NCBI GenBank assembly: GCA_023387755.1
Contig: JAEWHO010000067.1
Coordinates: 1 to 22,662 of the forward strand
Direction: 5' to 3'
Source of the DNA: Actinomycetes bacterium
GTDB taxonomy: Bacteria; Actinomycetota; Actinomycetes; Actinomycetales; Actinomycetaceae
Length of the DNA stretch: 22,662 nucleotides
Below the pieces are notes generated by a model. That model was not told where the DNA came from, did no database searches, and saw only the letters and a program-made list of their open reading frames with translations. Shown here piece by piece: positions 8,728-15,271 of this stretch (the first letter of the stretch is position 1; each line of letters begins with the position of its first letter). Both the position numbers and the translations under genes were made by a program.

Positions 8728-9536
8728 TGGGGCAGAAGGTAAACCCGACCGGGTTCCGACTCGGCATCACCACTGACCACCGTTCACGCTGGTTCTCTGA
8801 CTCCGTCAAGGAAGGGCAGCGCTACAGCGACTACGTCCGTGAGGACGTGGCTATTCGCCGTCTACTCGCCAATGATCTCGAACGGGCCGGTATCGCCCGG
8901 ATCGACATTGAGCGCACCCGCGATCGCGTGCGTGTCGATCTGCACACCGCTCGCCCGGGTATCGTCATTGGCCGGCGCGGTGCTGAAGCCGACCGCCTGC
9001 GCGGGCAGCTGGAAAAGCTGACCGGCAAGCAGGTTCAGCTGAACATTCTGGAAGTTAAGAACCCGGAGATCGACGCGCAGCTGGTGGCGCAGGGGATCGC
9101 GGAGCAGCTGGCTGCTCGCGTGTCCTTCCGCCGCGCGATGCGCAAGGGCATCCAGTCCGCCCAGCGCGCTGGTGCCCAGGGCATCCGCGTACAGTGCTCG
9201 GGCCGCCTGGGCGGCGCGGAAATGTCCCGCTCCGAGTTCTACCGCGAAGGGCGCGTGCCGCTGCACACCCTGCGCGCGAATATCGACTACGGCTTCTTCG
9301 AGGCTCGTACCACCTTTGGCCGTATCGGCGTGAAGGTCTGGATCTACAAGGGCGACGTCACCGATAAGGAACTCGCTCGCGCCCAGGCCAAGTCCGCTCC
9401 TCGTGGCGGTCGCTGTGGGGAAGGCCGGCGTGGTCGCGGCGGTCGCCGCGGTGCGCAGCGTCGTTCCGAAGCCCCCGAGGCAGCAGCACCTGCACAGCAG
9501 GATGCGCCTGCGGAGACCACAGGAACGGAGGCCTGA
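8727..9536 (+). CDS. rpsC: 30S ribosomal protein S3
   Basis: S3 forms part of the mRNA entry site and has mRNA helicase activity with S4 and S5. The protein has 269 residues. The N-terminus is MGQKVNPTGFRLGI. A KH domain holds the signature GIVIGRRGAEADRLRG (about residues 78-93). The C-terminal domain contains GAQGIRVQCSGRLGGAEMSRSEFYREGRVPLHTLRANIDYG. After about residue 225 comes a Gly/Arg-rich then Ala/Glu/Pro-rich tail, a low-complexity extension common in Actinobacteria. It overlaps rplV by one base, and rplP follows after three bases. Confidence 0.98.
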   Translation: MGQKVNPTGFRLGITTDHRSRWFSDSVKEGQRYSDYVREDVAIRRLLANDLERAGIARIDIERTRDRVRVDLHTARPGIVIGRRGAEADRLRGQLEKLTGKQVQLNILEVKNPEIDAQLVAQGIAEQLAARVSFRRAMRKGIQSAQRAGAQGIRVQCSGRLGGAEMSRSEFYREGRVPLHTLRANIDYGFFEARTTFGRIGVKVWIYKGDVTDKELARAQAKSAPRGGRCGEGRRGRGGRRGAQRRSEAPEAAAPAQQDAPAETTGTEA

Positions 9537-9539
9537 GAT

Positions 9540-9959
9540 ATGCTCGTCCCTCGTCGTACTAAGTACCGCAAGCAGCACCACCCCAAGCGCAACGGAGTGG
9601 CTAAGGGCGGTACCCAGATTAACTTCGGTGACTATGGGATCCAGGCGTTGGAAGGTGGCTACATCACCAACCGTCAGATCGAAGCTGCTCGTATCGCCAT
9701 GACTCGTCACGTCAAGCGTGGCGGTAAGGTCTGGATTAACATCTTCCCGGACCGCCCCCTGACCAAGAAGCCCGCTGAAACCCGCATGGGGTCCGGTAAG
9801 GGCTCGCCGGAATGGTGGGTCGCCAACGTTAAGCCGGGTCGTGTGATGTTTGAGCTCGGTGGCGTACCGGAGCAGCTGGCGCGTGAGGCCATGAGCCGCG
9901 CCCAGCACAAGCTGCCCATCAAGACTCGTTTTGTGACCCGTGAGGGTGGTGATCGCTGA
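9540..9959 (+). CDS. rplP: 50S ribosomal protein L16
   Basis: L16 organises the A-site region of the 50S subunit and contacts the elbow of tRNA. The 139-residue length is standard. Clear family segments are MLVPRRTKYRKQHH, GGTQINFGDYGIQALEGGYITNRQIEAARIAMTR, RGGKVWINIFPDRPLTKKPAETRMGSGKGSPEWWVA and the KLPIKTRFV ending. The stop overlaps the rpmC ATG by one base (TGATG). Confidence 0.98.
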   Translation: MLVPRRTKYRKQHHPKRNGVAKGGTQINFGDYGIQALEGGYITNRQIEAARIAMTRHVKRGGKVWINIFPDRPLTKKPAETRMGSGKGSPEWWVANVKPGRVMFELGGVPEQLAREAMSRAQHKLPIKTRFVTREGGDR

Positions 9960-10207
9960 TGGCTATCGGATCCAAGGGCCTGAGCCCGGCCGAACTGGAT
10001 GGCATGGACAACGAGCGTCTGGCTGACGAACTGGCCAAGGCTAAGGCGGAACTGCTGAATCTGCGTTTCGCTGCAGCGACCGGTCAGCTCGAAGACCACG
10101 GGCGTGTCAAGGCCGTGCGGCGCGATATCGCCCGCATCTACACCATCGTCAATGAGCGTGAGCTGGGCATCCGTACCGCTCCGACCACGGCGAAGAAGAA
10201 GAAGTAG
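9959..10207 (+). CDS. rpmC: 50S ribosomal protein L29
   Basis: L29 is a small helical protein next to L23 at the exit tunnel, near the trigger-factor site. It has 82 residues. The two-helix core shows LSPAELDGMDNERLADELAKAKAELLNLRFAAATGQLEDHGRVKAVRRDIARIYTIVNERELG. The short extension ending in KKKK is typical of actinobacterial forms. It is coupled to rplP by a one-base overlap and is followed 17 nt later by rpsQ behind an AAAGGGGGG ribosome-binding site. Confidence 0.97.
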   Translation: MAIGSKGLSPAELDGMDNERLADELAKAKAELLNLRFAAATGQLEDHGRVKAVRRDIARIYTIVNERELGIRTAPTTAKKKK

Positions 10208-10224
10208 AAAGGGGGGTACTCACG

Positions 10225-10506
10225 ATGAGCGAAACCACCACTGCCCAACCGCAGCAGCGTAACTACCGCAAGACCCGGCGTGGATACGTCGTTAGCGACA
10301 AGATGGACAAGACCGTCGTCGTCGCGCTGGAAGACCGCGTGAAGCACGCGCTGTACGGGAAGGTCGTCCGCCGTACCTCCAAGGTCAAGGCACACGACGA
10401 AAACAACACCTGTGGCATCGGCGATCTCGTCCTGATTATGGAGACGCGACCGCTGTCGGCGACCAAACACTGGCGGGTAGTCGAGATCCTCGAGAAGGCT
10501 CGCTAA
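10225..10506 (+). CDS. rpsQ: 30S ribosomal protein S17
   Basis: S17 is an early-binding 30S body protein with an OB fold. It has 93 residues, with a short acidic/Gln-rich N-terminal extension before the core at about residue 12. Core motifs are RKTRRGYVVSDKMDKTVVVALEDRVKHALYGKVVRRTSKVKAHDENN and the METRPLSATKHWRVVEIL ending. It is the last gene of the S10 operon. A strong terminator begins 10 bases after its stop. Confidence 0.98.
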   Translation: MSETTTAQPQQRNYRKTRRGYVVSDKMDKTVVVALEDRVKHALYGKVVRRTSKVKAHDENNTCGIGDLVLIMETRPLSATKHWRVVEILEKAR

Positions 10507-10516
10507 ACGTACTGCC

Positions 10517-10552
10517 AAAAGGCCGGGCATCCCAAGGGGAGCCCGGCCTTTT
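10517..10552. terminator. Intrinsic terminator of the S10 operon
   Basis: AAAAGGCCGGGC (10517-10528) pairs perfectly with GCCCGGCCTTTT (10541-10552). TCCC/GGGA (10530-10533 with 10537-10540) can extend the stem inward. The A4 and T4 tracts sit at its base, so it can work in either direction. It makes the S10 and spc clusters separate transcripts. Confidence 0.9.
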
Positions 10553-10600
10553 GCCATCCCGAGAGGTGAGCGATCCCACCGCTAGAAGGAACAGCCGGAA

Positions 10601-10641
10601 TTGGAATGATTTGCTCACATGTCTTATACTCGAACGGTTGC
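10601..10641 (+). promoter_or_regulatory. Promoter of the spc operon
   Basis: TTGGAA (10601-10606), an 18-nt spacer and TATACT (10625-10630, five of six consensus) form a strong promoter. ACGGTTGC (10634-10641) follows, identical to the octamer at the S10 promoter. The start is probably one of the Gs at 10636-10637, giving a leader of about 250 nt before rplN. Confidence 0.7.
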
Positions 10642-10885
10642 CTAATGTCCATTTGCGTTACCCCATGCCCGCGACGCGGGGGAGGGCAGCGCTAGGAATG
10701 CGCCCGAAATACGGTGTTAATGCGTCCCGCTGGGGACTGCAGAACCGCTCGGAGCATCAGGTATCCACGGGTTCCACCAGGGCCGTGAGCATATCCAGTC
10801 CAGGGGCGTATAGGCAGTACAGTAAACCGTTCGGCCAGGCTCGGTCAGATGATCGAGAACCGGCACGACGACAGGAGAACATTCA
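10637..10885 (+). promoter_or_regulatory. Long structured leader of rplN
   Basis: This roughly 250-nt untranslated stretch holds CCCGC/GCGGG (10668-10672 with 10676-10680) and CTCGGTC/GATCGAG (10840-10846 with 10851-10857, one G-U pair). The second stem lies just upstream of the ribosome-binding site AGGAG (10873-10877). TACAGT at 10818-10823 could be a second, weaker -10. A reading frame crosses the region, but it starts inside the terminator and resembles nothing, so I regard the region as non-coding. Confidence 0.4.
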
Positions 10886-11254
10886 ATGATCCAGCAGGAG
10901 TCGCGGCTTAAGGTCGCCGACAACACGGGCGCAAAGGAAATCCTTTGCATCCGCGTGCTCGGTGGCTCCGGCCGGCGCTATGCCGGTATCGGCGACACTA
11001 TTGTCGCTACCGTGAAAGACGCCATCCCTGGCGGCAATGTGAAGAAGGGGGACGTGGTCAAGGCCGTCGTCGTCCGTACTCGCAAGGAACGCCGTCGTCC
11101 GGATGGTTCCTATATCCGCTTCGATGAGAACGCGGCCGTCATTTTGAAGAACGACGGCGAACCGCGCGGTACTCGTATTTTCGGCCCCGTCGGGCGCGAA
11201 CTGCGTGACCGTAAGTTCATGCGCATTATCTCACTTGCTCCGGAGGTGCTCTGA
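10886..11254 (+). CDS. rplN: 50S ribosomal protein L14
   Basis: L14 lies at the subunit interface and forms a bridge with 16S rRNA. It is also the docking site for the silencing factor RsfS. It has exactly 122 residues, the standard length. Motifs are MIQQESRLKVADNTGAKEILCIRVLGG, IGDTIVATVKDAIPGGNVKKGDVVKAVVVRT and GTRIFGPVGRELRDRKFMRIISLAPEVL. It opens the spc operon; rplX begins at the base right after its stop (TGAATG). Confidence 0.99.
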   Translation: MIQQESRLKVADNTGAKEILCIRVLGGSGRRYAGIGDTIVATVKDAIPGGNVKKGDVVKAVVVRTRKERRRPDGSYIRFDENAAVILKNDGEPRGTRIFGPVGRELRDRKFMRIISLAPEVL

Positions 11255-11596
11255 ATGGCGAAGGTGAAGAAGGGCGACCAGGTCGTCGTTATCGCCGGTC
11301 GTGATAAGGGCCAGACTGGGCGCGTGCTGAAGGTCCTCACCCGCGAAGATCGCGTTATCGTCGAGGGCGTCCAGCGGGTGCAGAAGCATACCCGTGTGGG
11401 TCAGTCCAAGAGTGGCGCTCGTTCCGGCGGCATTGAGACCGTCGAGGCCCCCATCCACATTTCTAATGTGATGGTTGTGGACCCGGAAACCAAGAAGGGG
11501 ACCCGCGTGGGCTACCGACTGGAGACCGTGGAACGTAACGGGCGCACCAAGACCCAGCGAGTGCGTATCGCCAAGCGTTCGGGTAAGGAGCTGTGA
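11255..11596 (+). CDS. rplX: 50S ribosomal protein L24
   Basis: L24 is one of the two initiators of 50S assembly. It has a KOW/SH3-like fold. The 113 residues begin MAKVKKGDQVVVIAGRDKGQTGRVLKV, the KOW motif, followed by RVIVEGVQRVQKHTR and the segment HISNVMVVDPETKKGTRVGYR. It starts immediately after the rplN stop. GCTCCGGAGGTGCTCTGA upstream supplies the ribosome-binding site. Its stop overlaps the rplE start. Confidence 0.98.
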   Translation: MAKVKKGDQVVVIAGRDKGQTGRVLKVLTREDRVIVEGVQRVQKHTRVGQSKSGARSGGIETVEAPIHISNVMVVDPETKKGTRVGYRLETVERNGRTKTQRVRIAKRSGKEL

Positions 11597-12156
11597 TGAG
11601 CGAGAACAAGACCATGCCTCGGTTGAAGGCACGTTACCGCGAAGAGATTATCGCCGGTCTGCGCGAGGAATTCTCACACCCGAATATCAACGAGGTGGCC
11701 AAGCCCATCAAGGTCGTTGTGAACATGGGCGTCGGTGAAGCCGCTCGCGACTCGAAACTCATCGAAGGTGCTGTGCGTGACCTGACCGCTATTACCGGCC
11801 AGAAGCCGCAGATTACCCGGGCCCGCAAGTCCATCGCCCAGTTCAAGCTGCGTGAAGGTATGCCAATCGGTGCACACGTTACCCTGCGTGGGGACCGCAT
11901 GTGGGAATTCCTTGACCGTCTGCTGTCACTGGCTCTGCCCCGCATCCGTGACTTCCGCGGACTGTCCCCTAAGCAGTTCGACGGGCACGGTAACTACACC
12001 TTCGGTCTGACGGAACAGTCCATGTTCCATGAGATCGATCAGGACACCATTGACCGTGTGCGCGGCATGGACATCACCGTCGTCACCTCGGCTTCCACCG
12101 ATGACGAGGGCCGCTCGCTGCTGCGCCGCCTCGGCTTCCCGTTTAAGGAGAACTGA
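11596..12156 (+). CDS. rplE: 50S ribosomal protein L5
   Basis: L5 binds 5S rRNA and contacts P-site tRNA and S13 across the subunit interface. The ATG at 11596 gives 186 residues. A GTG three bases upstream is in frame, but AGGAG at 11586-11590 is only two bases from it and five from the ATG, so the ATG is preferred. Conserved parts are MPRLKARYREEIIAGL, KVVVNMGVGEAARDSKLIEGAVRDL, GQKPQITRARKSIAQFKLREGMPIG and FDGHGNYTFGLTEQSMFHEID. The start overlaps the rplX stop by one base (TGATG). Confidence 0.97.
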   Translation: MSENKTMPRLKARYREEIIAGLREEFSHPNINEVAKPIKVVVNMGVGEAARDSKLIEGAVRDLTAITGQKPQITRARKSIAQFKLREGMPIGAHVTLRGDRMWEFLDRLLSLALPRIRDFRGLSPKQFDGHGNYTFGLTEQSMFHEIDQDTIDRVRGMDITVVTSASTDDEGRSLLRRLGFPFKEN

Positions 12157-12160
12157 CGAC

Positions 12161-12346
12161 ATGGCGAAGACCTCCCAGAAAGTCAAGGCCTCCCGCAAGC
12201 CGAAGTTCGGCGTGCGAGCCTACACCCGGTGCCAGAAGTGCGGTCGCCCGCACTCGGTGTACCGCAAGTTCGGCCTGTGCCGGATCTGCCTGCGCGAGAT
12301 GGCTCTCGCTGGCCAGCTCCCCGGCGTGACGAAGAGCAGCTGGTAA
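12161..12346 (+). CDS. rpsN: 30S ribosomal protein S14, zinc-binding type
   Basis: S14 helps assemble the 30S head. This 61-residue form is the short zinc type, with four cysteines C24, C27, C40 and C43 in a CxxC-x12-CxxC pattern (CQKCGRPH...LCRIC). The family also has a longer zinc-free form that some Actinobacteria use under zinc limitation; no such copy is in this window. The ATG at 12161 lies four bases after the rplE stop, with AAGGAG at 12145-12150. The C-terminus GQLPGVTKSSW is diagnostic. Confidence 0.98.
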   Translation: MAKTSQKVKASRKPKFGVRAYTRCQKCGRPHSVYRKFGLCRICLREMALAGQLPGVTKSSW

Positions 12347-12408
12347 CGACTACGCCGTAGGTCCCCTGCGGGGGAAACCACGACGAGGAAGGGCGAAGGC
12401 CCGACAAA

Positions 12409-12807
12409 ATGACTATGACAGACCCCATCGCAGACATGCTGACCCGTCTGCGCAACGCCAACTCGGCGTACCACGAATCGGTGTCGATGCCGTATTCGAA
12501 ACTGAAGGCAAATATTGCCGACATCCTGAAGAGCGAAGGCTATATCGCGGACTGGTCCGCGGAAGATGCCAAGGTGGGGAAGAACCTCATCCTGGAACTG
12601 AAGTACGGCCGTAACCGCCAGCGCGCCATTGCCGGCGTCAAGCGCGTGTCTAAGCCTGGCCTTCGCGTATACGCTAAGTCCACCAAGCTTCCCAAGGTGC
12701 TCGGCGGCCTGGGCGTGGCTATTTTGTCCACCTCCTCAGGTCTGCTGACCGACCGCGAGGCTGAGAGCAAGGGTGTTGGCGGGGAAGTCCTCGCCTACAT
12801 CTGGTAA
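12409..12807 (+). CDS. rpsH: 30S ribosomal protein S8
   Basis: S8 binds the central domain of 16S rRNA and is essential for 30S platform assembly. In E. coli it represses the spc operon. It has 132 residues. It begins MTMTDPIADMLTRLRNAN. Later segments are MPYSKLKANIADILKSEGYI, RVSKPGLRVYAKSTKLPKVLGGLGVAILSTSSGLLTDREA and GGEVLAYIW. The first ATG (12409) is kept because GAAGG at 12395-12399 is suitably spaced. A 62-nt spacer with a short CCCC/GGGG hairpin (12363-12374 region) separates it from rpsN. Confidence 0.98.
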   Translation: MTMTDPIADMLTRLRNANSAYHESVSMPYSKLKANIADILKSEGYIADWSAEDAKVGKNLILELKYGRNRQRAIAGVKRVSKPGLRVYAKSTKLPKVLGGLGVAILSTSSGLLTDREAESKGVGGEVLAYIW

Positions 12808-12826
12808 CCGGAAAGGAGAACACGCT

Positions 12827-13366
12827 ATGTCACGTATTGGCAAGCTTCCCGTTCCGGTTCCCTCCGGAGTGGATATCACCATCGACGGCGCTGACGTTAC
12901 TGTGAAGGGCCCGAAGGGCACCCTCACCCACACCATCCCCGCCCCGATCACCATTGATCGCGACGAGGACGGCGCTATCGTCGTCAGCCGCCCCAATGAT
13001 GACCGTGAAGCCCGTTCGCTCCACGGCCTGACTCGCACCCTCCTGGCCAATATGGTTGAGGGCGTGACCAAGGGTTACGAGAAGAAGCTGGAAATCGTCG
13101 GTACCGGTTACCGTGTTACCGCCAAGGGCCAGGATCTCGAATTCGCGCTCGGCTTCTCTCACCCGGTGTCCATCAAGGCGCCTGAAGGTATCACCTTCGC
13201 CGTGGAAAGCCCGACCAAGTTCTCGGTCTCGGGTATCTCCAAACAGCTCGTAGGTGAGACCGCCGCTCGGATCCGCAAGCTGCGCAAGCCCGAACCTTAC
13301 AAGGGTAAGGGTGTGCGTTACGCCGGCGAGCAGGTGCGTCGCAAGGCAGGAAAGGCTGGTAAGTAA
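12827..13366 (+). CDS. rplF: 50S ribosomal protein L6
   Basis: L6 binds near the sarcin-ricin loop and the factor-binding site of the 50S subunit. The ATG at 12827, preceded by AAAGGAGAA, gives 179 residues with the canonical MSRIGKLPVPVPSGVDI start. An in-frame start 54 nt upstream would run into rpsH and is rejected. Two alpha/beta domains are seen. The first has GPKGTLTHTIP; the second has GTGYRVTAKGQDLEFALGFSHPV. RIRKLRKPEPYKGKGVRYAGE near the C-terminus is diagnostic. Confidence 0.98.
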   Translation: MSRIGKLPVPVPSGVDITIDGADVTVKGPKGTLTHTIPAPITIDRDEDGAIVVSRPNDDREARSLHGLTRTLLANMVEGVTKGYEKKLEIVGTGYRVTAKGQDLEFALGFSHPVSIKAPEGITFAVESPTKFSVSGISKQLVGETAARIRKLRKPEPYKGKGVRYAGEQVRRKAGKAGK

Positions 13367-13369
13367 CCC

Positions 13370-13741
13370 ATGTCCGCAACTGTTAAGGGCAAGGGCAAGG
13401 CGATCGCCCGTAAGCGTCGTCACCAGCGCGTCCGCAAGCACGTTGCTGGGACCGCTGAGCGGCCCCGTCTGCTTGTCAAGCGTTCCAGCCGCCACATGGT
13501 CGCCTCGCTTATTGACGACCGCGCTGGGCATACGCTGGTATCGGCTTCCACCATGGAAGTTGAACTGCGGCAGATGGACGGCTCCAAGGTTGACAAGGCC
13601 CGCAAGGTTGGCGAGCTGCTCGCGCAGCGCGGCCAGGCCGCTGGCGTGACGACCGCCGTCTTCGACCGGGCCGGCAATAAGTACCACGGTCGCGTGGCCG
13701 CCGTCGCTGACGGAGCCCGCGAGGCCGGACTGAACCTGTAA
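13370..13741 (+). CDS. rplR: 50S ribosomal protein L18
   Basis: L18 binds 5S rRNA and, with L5, forms the central protuberance. It has 123 residues. A basic N-terminal part (KGKAIARKRRHQRVRKHVAGTAERPRL) leads to the conserved RPRLLVKRSSRHMVASLIDD segment. The ending is TAVFDRAGNKYHGRVAAVADGAREAGLNL. Three bases separate it from the rplF stop, and 32 nt separate it from rpsE. Confidence 0.98.
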   Translation: MSATVKGKGKAIARKRRHQRVRKHVAGTAERPRLLVKRSSRHMVASLIDDRAGHTLVSASTMEVELRQMDGSKVDKARKVGELLAQRGQAAGVTTAVFDRAGNKYHGRVAAVADGAREAGLNL

Positions 13742-13773
13742 CCAGCGAGAACAAAGAGAGCAAGGGATCATCC

Positions 13774-14451
13774 ATGGCTGCTGAGCAGCGTCAGAGGACC
13801 GGCTCGGGTTCCGCAGAGCAGGGACGCGAGCGTAACACCGGACGGCGGGGCCGCGACGAGCGTCGCGACAACCGTCGGGGCGGTGATGACAAGAACCAGT
13901 ACATCGAACGCGTAATCTCGTTTAACCGCGTCGCCAAGGTTGTGAAGGGTGGCCGTCGCTTCTCCTTCACTGCGCTGGTGGTCGTTGGTGACGGCAACGG
14001 TAGCGTCGGTGTCGGCTATGGCAAGGCGAAGGAAGTTCCGGCTGCTATTGCCAAGGGCGTTGAGGAAGCGAAGAAGAATATCTTCCGCGTTCCCCGCATC
14101 GCCAAGACCATTCCCCATACCGTGCAGGGTGAGGACGCCGCTGGTGTCGTGCTGCTCCGCCCGGCCGCTCCCGGTACCGGTGTTATCGCCGGTGGTCCGG
14201 TGCGCGCTGTGCTGGAATGCGCCGGCATCCACGACATCCTCTCCAAGTCCCTCGGTTCGCAGAATGCGATCAATATCGTGCGTGCGACCGTGGCGGCGCT
14301 CAAGCAGTTGGAGCAGCCCGAATCCGTGGCGGCCCGCCGTGGCCTGCCGCTGGAGCGGGTAGCCCCGACGTCCATGCTGCGCCACCGCGCGGAGGGTGAA
14401 GCACGTGATAAGGCTGAGGCGGAAGCCGAGGCTGCTGAGGCAGGTGCGTAA
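13774..14451 (+). CDS. rpsE: 30S ribosomal protein S5
   Basis: S5 contributes to decoding accuracy and mRNA unwinding. At 225 residues it is longer than the E. coli form (about 167). A charged, low-complexity N-terminal extension of about 40 residues precedes the core, as is usual in Actinobacteria. The double-stranded RNA-binding part begins near YIERVISFNRVAKVVKGGRRFSFTALVVVGDGNGSVGVGYGKA. The loop that carries spectinomycin-resistance changes elsewhere (KVVKGGRRFSF) is intact. A short Ala/Glu-rich C-terminal tail follows. The stop overlaps rpmD by one base. Confidence 0.98.
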   Translation: MAAEQRQRTGSGSAEQGRERNTGRRGRDERRDNRRGGDDKNQYIERVISFNRVAKVVKGGRRFSFTALVVVGDGNGSVGVGYGKAKEVPAAIAKGVEEAKKNIFRVPRIAKTIPHTVQGEDAAGVVLLRPAAPGTGVIAGGPVRAVLECAGIHDILSKSLGSQNAINIVRATVAALKQLEQPESVAARRGLPLERVAPTSMLRHRAEGEARDKAEAEAEAAEAGA

Positions 14452-14630
14452 TGGCAGAGCTCAAGATCACCCAGACCAAGTCGCTGATCGGCGGTAAGCC
14501 CAAGCAGCGCGCGACCATGCAGGCCTTGGGTCTGCGCAAGATTGGCCACAGTGTTATCCGCCAGGACATCCCGGCGGTACGCGGCCAGATCCAGCAGGTC
14601 GCACACCTCGTGAGTGTTGAGGAGGTTTGA
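14451..14630 (+). CDS. rpmD: 50S ribosomal protein L30
   Basis: L30 is a small peripheral 50S protein present in many but not all bacteria. This 59-residue protein begins MAELKITQTKSLIGGKPKQR and contains the family signature TMQALGLRKIGHSVIRQD, ending QQVAHLVSVEEV. It sits exactly between rpsE and rplO as expected. Its start overlaps the rpsE stop (TAATG), and its last codons contain the rplO ribosome-binding site. Confidence 0.97.
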   Translation: MAELKITQTKSLIGGKPKQRATMQALGLRKIGHSVIRQDIPAVRGQIQQVAHLVSVEEV

Positions 14631-14632
14631 GC

Positions 14633-15091
14633 ATGGCGAATGAGGAAAGCACTCCGCTGAAGCTCCACGACCTGCGCCCGGCCCCGGGCGCGAAAAAAGC
14701 CAAGATCCGCGTTGGCCGTGGTGAAGGCTCAAAGGGTAAGACCGCTGGCCGCGGTACCAAGGGAACCAAGGCACGCTATCAGGTGCCAGCTGGGTTTGAA
14801 GGTGGGCAGATGCCGCTGCATATGCGCCTGCCGAAGCTGCGTGGCTTCAAGAACCCGAATAAGGTTCACTACCAGGTTGTCAACCTGGCAACCCTGGGCG
14901 AGCTCTACCCCAAGGGTGGAGACGTCACCGCCGCTGATCTGGCGGAGAAGGGTGCCGTCCGCGCCAATCGCCCGGTCAAGATTCTGGGCAACGGAGACCT
15001 CTCGGTCGCCCTCAATGTGACCGCTGATGCCTGGTCTGCCTCCGCAAAGGAGAAGATCGAGGCAGCTGGTGGCTCACTGACCCGCGCCTAA
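14633..15091 (+). CDS. rplO: 50S ribosomal protein L15
   Basis: L15 is a late-assembly 50S protein that spans several 23S rRNA domains. The ATG at 14633 gives 152 residues; a TTG two codons upstream is rejected because GAGGAGG (14619-14625) is ideally spaced for the ATG. Motifs are LKLHDLRPAPGAKKAKIRVGRGEGSKGKTAGRGTKG, the FEGGQMPLHMRLPKLRGFKNPNK segment and a C-terminal EKIEAAGGSL. It ends the spc ribosomal-protein block, and a 19-bp terminator stem follows it. Confidence 0.98.
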   Translation: MANEESTPLKLHDLRPAPGAKKAKIRVGRGEGSKGKTAGRGTKGTKARYQVPAGFEGGQMPLHMRLPKLRGFKNPNKVHYQVVNLATLGELYPKGGDVTAADLAEKGAVRANRPVKILGNGDLSVALNVTADAWSASAKEKIEAAGGSLTRA

Positions 15092-15102
15092 GTTTCGCGC
15101 GT

Positions 15103-15143
15103 GGGAAAATGCTCCCGCACCGATGGTGCGGGAGCATTTTCCC
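15103..15143. terminator. Strong bidirectional terminator after rplO
   Basis: Bases 15103-15121 pair perfectly with 15125-15143, 19 pairs around a GAT loop. A4 and T4 tracts lie within the arms (GGGAAAATGCTCCC and its complement). The U-rich 3' arm and the long stem suggest efficient termination on the plus strand. It separates rplO from secY, which has its own promoter. Confidence 0.85.
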
Positions 15144-15219
15144 TATAGCGGGTTGAACCCGCTAGAATAACTATGATTGTGTCTATCCGTTGTGCGGGTG
15201 TGTGAACGTCCCGCATAAC
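15139..15219 (+). promoter_or_regulatory. secY promoter region with palindrome and leader hairpin
   Basis: Two good -10 candidates are present: TAGAAT (15163-15168) and TATGAT (15172-15177), each five of six consensus. Neither has a convincing -35. An 8-bp inverted repeat, TAGCGGGT (15146-15153) and ACCCGCTA (15157-15164), covers the core promoter and could be an operator. Downstream, GTTGTGCGGG (15189-15198) pairs with CCCGCATAAC (15210-15219), with one G-U, in the secY leader. The rest of the 180-nt gap is occupied by the terminator and ribosome-binding site. Confidence 0.5.
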
Positions 15220-15271
15220 ACGACTGCATCGGCCTTGCATTAGTCGATGTGTTTTCCTCGGGGAGGACTTC

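Noticed and set aside
9403..9536. Arg/Gly then Ala-rich end of S3 as a possible frameshift
   Set aside because: The tail stays in frame to a stop three bases before rplP, and low-complexity S3 tails are common in Actinobacteria.
10551..10889. 112-codon plus-strand frame in the rpsQ-rplN gap
   Set aside because: It begins inside the terminator stem, reads through the spc promoter and leader, and has no family resemblance.
11593..11595. GTG as the rplE start, one codon before the ATG
   Set aside because: The ribosome-binding site is only two bases from it, but five from the ATG at 11596.
12773..12826. Extended rplF start within rpsH
   Set aside because: It would add 18 residues not found in L6; the ATG at 12827 has an AAAGGAGAA site and the canonical N-terminus.
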